Below, piece by piece: positions 55,702 to 64,000 of a stretch of DNA of 64,000 nt (the stretch's first letter is position 1; every line of letters starts with the position of its first letter). The notes below the pieces were generated by a model. That model had not been told where the DNA came from and searched no databases. It saw nothing but the letters and a program-made list of their open reading frames with translations. Made by a program: the position numbers and the translations under genes. This DNA is from Bolinopsis microptera (taxonomy: Eukaryota; Ctenophora; Tentaculata; Lobata; Bolinopsidae), in contig NC_087079.1 of assembly GCF_026151205.1 (NCBI RefSeq), forward strand, positions 7,164,169 through 7,228,168, written 5' to 3'.

Positions 55702-55769
55702 TTGTAGGTTTACAACCTACCAGGACGCGCGCCGAGTTGGAACAGATATTTTACAAGTATCACCCGTTA
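55702..55769. mobile_element. TAACGGGTGATACTCGT MITE, copy 3 (short, inverted relative to copy 2)
   Basis: Flanked by ATAGTTTAT (55693-55701, 55770-55778). Retains GTAGGTTTACAACCTACCAG and the CACCCGTTA end. Confidence 0.75.
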
Positions 55770-56087
55770 ATAGTTTATTAACTCAAACGTAAAAATTGTA
55801 ACAAAGGCAAAATTTGATCAGTCAAAATTCGTAGCATGTAAGTAATTATGATGGGGTACAACTCCACTCGGAAAATTATAGTATAGTATGAAACAAACTA
55901 AAGCTGACAAGCAGTGACTAGAACTACTTATCAAACAAAAATGCCTTAATCGGTCTTAAAACTGCAGTGTACTATTACTGTAAATTGATGACGCTAAGAA
56001 ATGTCGTTAAAGTAGTGACGATAACATTAAAAGCATAATATAATCTCTTCTACATACCAGCTATATAGCAGACTAGTCCGTATCTCA

Positions 56088-57398
56088 CTAGACCCCAAGT
56101 GAACTTCTGGAAACCGTAGTTTCAAAAGCAGATATCCTGTTTGTCACAAAGTCTTTAAAGTTTCTGCTGGTTACGAGGTACAGAAAGGGATTGCTGGCAC
56201 AGCTGGTGAAGATTATGAATATTCCCAATTTGTAAAACACAACGGACGGTTTGGAGAAGATATGAGCGACATTGTAGGACAACAACGGACAATACGACAA
56301 AAAGAAGACAAAAGAAACACTCAGCACGACAACTAATCCCTGTTTGTTCAAATCAGCAACCTTGTGAACAAATGCAAGCAACCACAGGGTAGCTACAAGT
56401 AACGTTATCAGAGGTATAAAAATGAATATCCCGCTGTTGATTAGCTCTAGATGTACCCATATGGTTCCAGCTCTGTTGCCAATCATACACCGATACAAAT
56501 ACGGCATATAAGGTAGATCCCTACCGAGAAATAAAAGTTGTAATGGGTAAACAAGTGTAATCAACCACATGATTCCAACGAGGATATATCCCGTCGTTTT
56601 GGTTTGAATTCGGGCCCTCATCGGACATAACAAACACGACAACTTGCATACACTCAGAGCACACACCATGATGACATTAGCAATCCCGAACACGAACTGA
56701 AGCAGAGCACAAGCCTCACACAGGAAGGTTCCAAGTACCCAGCCATTTGCTGCTGAGGATATGATAGTGGGGAGAATAACTACAAGAGTGTATCCCAGAT
56801 CTGCAACGGCAATGTTTTGGACTAAAACCTGAAAATTAAGGGGGTTTTGCAGAAGTTTGTCAGATTGGGCGACATCTGTCCGACAGCGATATCACTTCAA
56901 ACACAAGAAAGTAATGCCGGACAGATGTCGTGTTACCATTTTGTCCAACCATCAACCAACCGATCAAATCTAAAAGGTGGAAACAACGGGGAATCAGGAA
57001 ATATCATCAGGTAATAAGGTCGCACCTTTGAAATGTTGTCTATAGCAATAGCATCGTACTTAATAGAAGCGACTAGTACTACGCTGTTGCCTATGAGAGA
57101 CAGTAGAGTTGCTATAACCGACCAAACTAAGATACTGTAACGTTCCACTTCACTATTTTCTGAAATCGAACAGTTCTCATTATATATCAGTATTTAACAC
57201 CATCCTTCCGCAAGTACAGTAAAACTCCAAATTTGGAGGAAACAGCCGCGGTAAATCGGGGGTTTCAGGTCTTTCGTAAACAAACCCTTATATCTTATCT
57301 AAATGTATGAAAACAATGTTATGCACCGATTTGTACTGTAAAAGTTCCAGAACAGAAACGTGTATCTTACCATAACCTGCGTGTCTTTTCATCATCAT
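56088..57398 (-). CDS. Class A (rhodopsin-type) GPCR with non-canonical DRY motif
   Basis: Exons 57371-57398, 57026-57159 and 56088-56828 join in frame (phases 1 and 0) to 903 nt (300 aa). Seven hydrophobic segments are present. Class A landmarks: GN in TM1 (SLIGNSVVL), NIAVADL in TM2 (D64), the TM3 cysteine in FLCEA (C91) with an ECL2 partner (C168), W and P in TM4, FFLSYCP in TM6, and NPFLY in TM7 (267-271). At the end of TM3, where DRY is expected, the sequence is ALSVCKLSC (CKL, 115-117). The start is the first of three ATGs at 57398, and there is no long N-terminal ectodomain. The receptor would sit in the plasma membrane and couple to G proteins. The ligand cannot be inferred; it is an orphan receptor here. 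Confidence 0.88.
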
Positions 57399-58044
57399 CA
57401 AACAAAATGTACCCACCGTTAAAATGTAAGATCAATAATTAGAACTAGTGAGAATAATCTACAATCACGGCAGCAAATACTATTAAACTGTAGTCGGCAT
57501 TCGAGTCTATATTGTTTTATACTACGAACAATAAGCATTCCATTGTGGAAAACACAAGACGAAAATAGACTAATTCGACATTGTAAAACCGCTAAAGCAG
57601 ATTAGCTAATCCTTAAAAAGACGTAAATAGAAAAGACAAAACAACTCTTCCACTGACCATGTGAAACTGCAGAGCATTGTGAAACTACAGAGACAGCTGA
57701 CAAACAATGAAACATTAGTCTAAACCAGTCAGGAAAAATAATACGGATTACAATGTTAAGATTAGACAACAGCTCAACAGATGGGTCACATGGGAAATCT
57801 TGAAATGAAATGAGGTATTTATATCCCGCTCATATGATTAACCAACTACACAAGGAAGGTGGTTAACCATGTCAGAGCGGCTGACTGTGAGTAATGTGAG
57901 AAATGTGAACAAAAGTATAACTCATTATAAGGCATATAAATTAATAAAGTGACTCTTTCTACATTTTAGGTCCACAGAGAAGTTATGTTTGACTAAAGTT
58001 GCAGGTCTCTAGATATAGCGGGAATTTATAGAACGTTACGAAGT
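57399..58044. other. Upstream region of the GPCR gene
   Basis: No exon or repeat recognised. It would hold the receptor promoter, but no TATA element stands out. Confidence 0.35.
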
Positions 58045-61000
58045 TTGAAATGAGAAGCCAGTACTCCCTTTAATATTCATACCACCCTCATAATACAGGT
58101 ACTTGAAATGAGAAGCCAGTACCCCCTTTAATATTCATACCACCCTCATGATACAGGTACTTGAAATGAGAAGCCAGTACTCCCTTTAATATTCATACCA
58201 CCCTCATGATACAGGTACTTGAAATGAGAAGCCAGTACTCCCTTTAATATTCATACCACCCTCATGATACAGGTACTTGAAATGAGAAGCCAGTACTCCC
58301 TTTAATATTCATACCACCCTCATGATACAGGTACTTGAAATGAGAAGCCAGTACTCCCTTTAATATTCATACCACCCTCATGATACAGGTACTTGAAATG
58401 AGAAGCCAGTACTCCCTTTAATATTCATACCACCCTCATGATACAGGTACTTGAAATGAGAAGCCAGTACTCCCTTTAATATTCATACCACCCTCATGAT
58501 ACAGGTACTTGAAATGAGAAGCCAGTACTCCCTTTAATATTCATACCACCCTCATGATACAGGTACTGGAAATGAGAAGCCAGTACCCCCTTTAATATTC
58601 ATACCACCCTCATGATACAGGTACTTGAAATGAGAAGCCAGTACTCCCTTTAATATTCATACCACCCTCATGATACAGGTACTGGAAATGAGAAGCCAGT
58701 ACTCCCTTTAATATTCATACCACCCTCATGATACAGGTACTGGAAATGAGAAGCCAGTACTCCCTTTAATATTCATACCACCCTCATGATACAGGTACTT
58801 GAAATGAGAAGCCAGTACTCCCTTTAATATTCATACCACCCTCATGATACAGGTACTGGAAATGAGAAGCCAGTACCCCCTTTAATATTAATACCACCCT
58901 CATGATACAGGTACTTGAAATGAGAAGCCAGTACCCCCTTTAATATTAATACCACCCTCATGATACAGGTACTTGAAATGAGAAGCCAGTACTCCCTTTA
59001 ATATTCATACCACCCTCATGATACAGGTACTTGAAATGAGAAGCCAGTACTCCCTTTAATATTCATACCACCCTCATGATACAGGTACTTGAAATGAGAA
59101 GCCAGTACTCCCTTTAATATTCATACCACCCTCATGATACAGGTACTTGAAATGAGAAGCCAGTACTCCCTTAATATTCATACCACCCTCATGATACAGG
59201 TACTTGAAATGAGAAGCCAGTACTCCCTTTAATATTCATACCACCCTCATGATACAGGTACTGGAAATGAGAAGCCAGTACTCCCTTTAATATTCATACC
59301 ACCCTCATGATACAGGTACTGGAAATGAGAAGCCAGTACCCCCTTTCATATTCATACCACCCTCATGATACAGGTACTTGAAATGAGAAGCCAGTACCCC
59401 CTTTGATATTCATACCACCCTCATGATACAGGTACTTGAAATGAGAAGCCAGTACTCCCTTTAATATTCATACCACCCTCATGATACAGGTACTTGAAAT
59501 GAGAAGCCAGTACTCCCTTTAATATTCATACCACCCTCATGATACAGGTACTTGAAATGAGAAGCCAGTACTCCCTTTAATATTCATACCACCCTCATGA
59601 TACAGGTACTTGAAATGAGAAGCCAGTACTCCCTTAATATTCATACCACCCTCATGATACAGGTACTTGAAATGAGAAGCCAGTACTCCCTTTAATATTC
59701 ATACCACCCTCATGATACAGGTACTTGAAATGAGAAGCCAGTACTCCCTTTAATATTCATACCACCCTCATGATACAGGTACTTGAAATGAGAAGCCAGT
59801 ACTCCCTTTAATATTCATACCACCCTCATGATACAGGTACTTGAAATGAGAAGCCAGTACTCCCTTTAATATTCATACCACCCTCATGATACAGGTACTT
59901 GAAATGAGAAGCCAGTACTCCCTTTAATATTCATACCACCCTCATGATACAGGTACTTGAAATGAGAAGCCAGTACTCCCTTTAATATTCATACCACCCT
60001 CATGATACAGGTACTTGAAATGAGAAGCCAGTACTCCCTTTAATATTCATACCACCCTCATGATACAGGTACTTGAAATGAGAAGCCAGTACTCCCTTTA
60101 ATATTCATACCACCCTCATGATACAGGTACTTGAAATGAGAAGCCAGTACTCCCTTTAATATTCATACCACCCTCATGATACAGGTACTTGAAATGAGAA
60201 GCCAGTACTCCCTTTAATATTCATACCACCCTCATGATACAGGTACTTGAAATGAGAAGCCAGTACTCCCTTTAATATTCATACCACCCTCATGATACAG
60301 GTACTTGAAATGAGAAGCCAGTACTCCCTTTAATATTCATACCACCCTCATGATACAGGTACTTGAAATGAGAAGCCAGTACTCCCTTTAATATTAATAC
60401 CACCCTCATGATACAGGTACTTGAAATGAGAAGCCAGTACTCCCTTTAATATTCATACCACCCTCATGATACAGGTACTTGAAATGAGAAGCCAGTACTC
60501 CCTTTAATATTCATACCACCCTCATGATACAGGTACTTGAAATGAGAAGCCAGTACTCCCTTTAATATTCATACCACCCTCATGATACAGGTACTTGAAA
60601 TGAGAAGCCAGTACTCCCTTTAATATTCATACCACCCTCATGATACAGGTACTTGAAATGAGAAGCCAGTACTCCCTTTAATATTCATACCACCCTCATG
60701 ATACAGGTACTTGAAATGAGAAGCCAGTACTCCCTTTATGTTCATACCACCCTCATGATACAGGTACTTGAAATGAGAAGCCAGTACTCCCTTTAATATT
60801 CATACCACCCTCATGATACAGGTACTTGAAATGAGAAGCCAGTACTCCCTTTAATATTCATACCACCCTCATGATACAGGTACTTGAAATGAGAAGCCAG
60901 TACTCCCTTTAATATTCATACCACCCTCATGATACAGGTACTTGAAATGAGAAGCCAGTACTCCCTTTAATATTCATACCACCCTCATGATACAGGTACT

Positions 61001-62672
61001 TGAAATGAGAAGCCAGTACTCCCTTTAATATTCATACCACCCTCATGATACAGGTACTTGAAATGAGAAGCCAGTACTCCCTTTAATATTCATACCACCC
61101 TCATGATACAGGTACTTGAAATGAGAAGCCAGTACTCCCTTTAATATTCATACCACCCTCATGATACAGGTACTTGAAATGAGAAGCCAGTACTCCCTTT
61201 AATATTCATACCACCCTCATGATACAGGTACTTGAAATGAGAAGCCAGTACTCCCTTTAATATTCATACCACCCTCATGATACAGGTACTTGAAATGAGA
61301 AGCCAGTACTCCCTTTAATATTCATACCACCCTCATGATACAGGTACTTGAAATGAGAAGCCAGTACTCCCTTTAATATTCATACCACCCTCATGATACA
61401 GGTACTTGAAATGAGAAGCCAGTACTCCCTTTAATATTCATACCACCCTCATGATACAGGTACTTGAAATGAGAAGCCAGTACTCCCTTTAATATTCATA
61501 CCACCCTCATGATACAGGTACTTGAAATGAGAAGCCAGTACTCCCTTTAATATTCATACCACCCTCATGATACAGGTACTTGAAATGAGAAGCCAGTACT
61601 CCCTTTAATATTCATACCACCCTCATGATACAGGTACTTGAAATGAGAAGCCAGTACTCCCTTTAATATTCATACCACCCTCATGATACAGGTACTTGAA
61701 ATGAGAAGCCAGTACTCCCTTTAATATTCATACCACCCTCATGATACAGGTACTTGAAATGAGAAGCCAGTACTCCCTTTAATATTCATACCACCCTCAT
61801 GATACAGGTACTTGAAATGAGAAGCCAGTACTCCCTTTAATATTCATACCACCCTCATGATACAGGTACTTGAAATGAGAAGCCAGTACTCCCTTTAATA
61901 TTCATACCACCCTCATGATACAGGTACTTGAAATGAGAAGCCAGTACTCCCTTTAATATTCATACCACCCTCATGATACAGGTACTTGAAATGAGAAGCC
62001 AGTACTCCCTTTAATATTCATACCACCCTCATGATACAGGTACTGGAAATGAGAAGCCAGTACTCCCTTTAATATTCATACCACCCTCATGATACAGGTA
62101 CTTGAAATGAGAAGCCAGTCCTCCCTTAATATTCATACCACCCTCATGATACAGGTACTTGAAATGAGAAGCCAGTGCTCCCTTTAATATTCATACCACC
62201 CTCATGATACAGGTACTTGAAATGAGAAGCCAGTACCCCCTTTAATATTCATACCACCCTCATGATACAGGTACTTGAAATGAGAAGCCAGTACTCCCTT
62301 TAATATTCATACCACCCTCATGATACAGGTACTTGAAATGAGAAGCCAATACTACCTTTAATATTCATACCACCCTCATGATACAGGTACCTGAAATGAG
62401 AAGCCAGTACTCCCTTTAATATTCATACCACCCTCATGATACAGGTACTTGAAATGAGAAGCCATTACTCCCTTTAATATTCATACCACCCTCATGATAC
62501 ATGTACTTGAAATGAGAAGCCAGTACTCCCTTTAATATTCATACCACCCTCATGATACAGGTACTTGAAATGAGAAGCCAGTACTCCCTTTAATATTCAT
62601 ACCACCCTCATGATACATGTACTTGAAATGAGAAGCCAGTACTCCCTTTAATATTCATACCACCCTCATGAT
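58045..62672. repeat. 58-bp satellite array, 80 copies
   Basis: Unit TTGAAATGAGAAGCCAGTAC + TCCCTTTAATATTCATACCA + CCCTCATGATACAGGTAC. The array holds 79 full units and a final 50-bp partial. Four single-base deletions account exactly for the 4628-bp length. Variants (CTGGAAATG, CCCCC, ATTAATAC) cluster in the left third and at the far right. The centre (about 59.7-62.0 kb) is almost uniform. Confidence 0.97.
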
Positions 62673-63089
62673 TAGCTGGAGTAACTCAACCAACAAACGA
62701 TGAAAACTTGCCACTCTACTCTCTAAGCCAAATAGGCCAACGTTAGGCCTGTTTTTACAATGATGAATGAACTCAAATATCGGACACAGGCCTAAAAAAG
62801 GTTCTTGTTTAAATGATACGAAAGTATTAATTCACAACTTCAGTAATTACTAGCTCCACAGATTAAAAGTATCGGATTTCTGGTTCATTCCAGCTAGAAT
62901 GTGTCTTGCTAATTTACTCATTGTGTTCTGCTACCCTGCTCGATTATCTGACACTAAAACTTCTCAGGTTCACTACAAATTCACAACTTCAGTAATTACT
63001 AGCTCCACAGATTCTCTACATTATATTTCCCTGTTAACCACGTCAGCACCCAGTGACCTAGTTTTATTTCTGAATTATAACTTTCCGCG
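62673..63089. promoter_or_regulatory. Pentraxin gene upstream region with 34-bp direct repeat
   Basis: TTCACAACTTCAGTAATTAC followed by TAGCTCCACAGATT occurs at 62831-62864 and again at 62980-63013, 149 bp apart and within 260 bp of the ATG. No TATA box was identified. A regulatory role is inference from position only. Confidence 0.35.
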
Positions 63090-64000
63090 ATGTTGCTTTT
63101 ATTCGTTCTCGCGATCTTCCTTGTGTTCCCTGTTACTGAAGCAGTGGACGGAAAGTACACTGCCCTGCAGTTTGGGACCACTACAAGTGACTACATAAGC
63201 TTTAATCACGACATGACCCCGTTCCGTACATCATTGACCCTCTGCTCCTGGGTTAAGCGAGTATACACCTCATCCTCCTACCCGACGGTGTTCCACTACT
63301 GGGCGAGCTCGAATACTTATGAGATACTGATTACATCTAACGGGATATACAACAGAGTAGCAGGTGATAGTGTTTTGGACTACTTACCGAGTAAATTCAC
63401 TACCCCGGCTGGACAATGGTTCCACTATTGTCTGACTTGGTCCTCCTCCTCACGGACTATGCAGCTCTACCTGGACGGGGAACTAGCAGCTAGTGACCAG
63501 ACTTCAGGAAGACAACTCTACACCAGCGGGACTGTGTGGTTTAATAGATTCGGTAACAGTGTTAGTAATGGTTTTGTTTTTGGAGGCCAATTATACAGAT
63601 TTAATATGTATACAGAGGTGCTGAGCTCGGAGACAATAAAAAGAATAGCAGACGGAGGTTTGTGTGCCGAAGCAGAGGAGACTATCAGCAGCAGACAACT
63701 ACGCTGGGAGGACGTGCTGGCAAAGTCAAGATCTGGGTCTGTGGTTGAGGTCACCGAGTGTGATGTGATACCTACGAAGCAACTAAAAGCAATGAGGGAA
63801 CAATTAGCTGCAGTCACTAGTAAACTCAACGCTACTGAAGGCGATCTAGAAACAGTGACCGGTAAATTTAATAGCACAAAGGATGAGTTACAAAATGTAA
63901 CAGACCGACTTAATCGGACAGAAGATGAGCTTGGGTCTTGTCTGTCTATTCTTAACGATCTTATCTTAGTACCAGTACTAGCTTGTACCACAGGGATCCT
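63090..64000 (+). CDS. Secreted pentraxin-domain protein with coiled-coil tail (5' part)
   Basis: Open from ATG 63090 to the window edge (303 codons, no stop). Residues 1-18 are a signal peptide (MLLLFVLAIFLVFPVTEA). The pentraxin/LamG-like domain occupies about 20-205: TLCSWVKR, then the pentraxin signature H-x-C-x-[ST]-W-x-[ST] as HYCLTWSS at 112-119, then MQLYLDGE and GGQLYRFNMYTEVLS. A linker with WEDVLAKSRSGS follows. From about residue 228 a coiled coil runs with N-glycosylation sequons NAT, NST, NVT and NRT at regular intervals. Pentraxins are secreted, usually oligomeric, pattern-recognition lectins; the coil suggests trimerisation or higher assembly. The 3' end is outside the window. 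Confidence 0.88.
   Translation, partial: MLLLFVLAIFLVFPVTEAVDGKYTALQFGTTTSDYISFNHDMTPFRTSLTLCSWVKRVYTSSSYPTVFHYWASSNTYEILITSNGIYNRVAGDSVLDYLPSKFTTPAGQWFHYCLTWSSSSRTMQLYLDGELAASDQTSGRQLYTSGTVWFNRFGNSVSNGFVFGGQLYRFNMYTEVLSSETIKRIADGGLCAEAEETISSRQLRWEDVLAKSRSGSVVEVTECDVIPTKQLKAMREQLAAVTSKLNATEGDLETVTGKFNSTKDELQNVTDRLNRTEDELGSCLSILNDLILVPVLACTTGI

Noticed and set aside
58045..62672. CRISPR-like array (regular 58-bp period)
   Set aside because: There are no spacers: the whole 58 bp repeats. The surroundings are eukaryotic, so it is a satellite.

Overview
This is an intron-rich, AT-rich animal nuclear DNA window. The gene content is metazoan: a CCP/sushi plus GCC2_GCC3 extracellular protein, a pentraxin, a class A GPCR, S-formylglutathione hydrolase and a CNBP-type zinc-knuckle protein. 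Phase-1 extracellular exons, interstitial TTAGGG repeats and abundant CR1/L2-like LINEs and MITEs suggest an early-branching animal. A cnidarian is my best guess, but no marker in the window proves it. Coding exons are small islands in a repeat-rich background.

Layout. 1-3292 (minus): 3' part of a modular extracellular protein gene whose exon pairs were tandemly duplicated. 3439-5284: a TIR element with a mariner-type MITE and a tRNA-like segment inside it. 6815-7234: a 12-bp minisatellite directly upstream of an orphan NADPH-oxidase-like exon (7254-7392). 8.2-17.1 kb: a field of MITEs and dispersed repeats, including a Mutator-like element carrying telomere-type repeats and a hAT-like hairpin MITE with 8-bp target duplications. 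18.7-23.9 kb (minus): a LINE whose ORF1 joins an AlkB-like 2-oxoglutarate dioxygenase domain to an SGNH hydrolase domain. 24.9-25.2 kb: an 18-bp minisatellite.

25381-31245 (plus): a complete CNBP-like gene with 11 CCHC knuckles and a duplicated arginine-glycine exon. 33.4-35.8 kb: two small candidate coding segments. 36254-44034 (minus): a complete ESD gene (8 coding exons, 285 aa). 44670-48488: a 3.8-kb element with poly-G/poly-C ends, terminal inverted repeats and almost pure GGA-type satellite inside, within a 5-bp duplication. 49.5-53.0 kb (minus): a 5'-truncated LINE with an intact ORF2 and a -1 frameshift-type slippery heptamer at the ORF1/ORF2 junction. 53.0-53.3 kb: a second, dead LINE tail. 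54.0-55.8 kb: more MITEs. 56088-57398 (minus): a three-exon class A GPCR lacking the DRY motif. 58045-62672: a 58-bp satellite of 80 copies. 63090-64000 (plus): the start of a secreted pentraxin with a coiled-coil tail, running off the window.

The host genes do not form a pathway. ESD acts in formaldehyde detoxification, CNBP in nucleic-acid binding, the GPCR in signalling, and the two edge genes outside the cell. Exon joins were checked by hand for frame and splice dinucleotides. Family assignments are from motif recognition, not searches.
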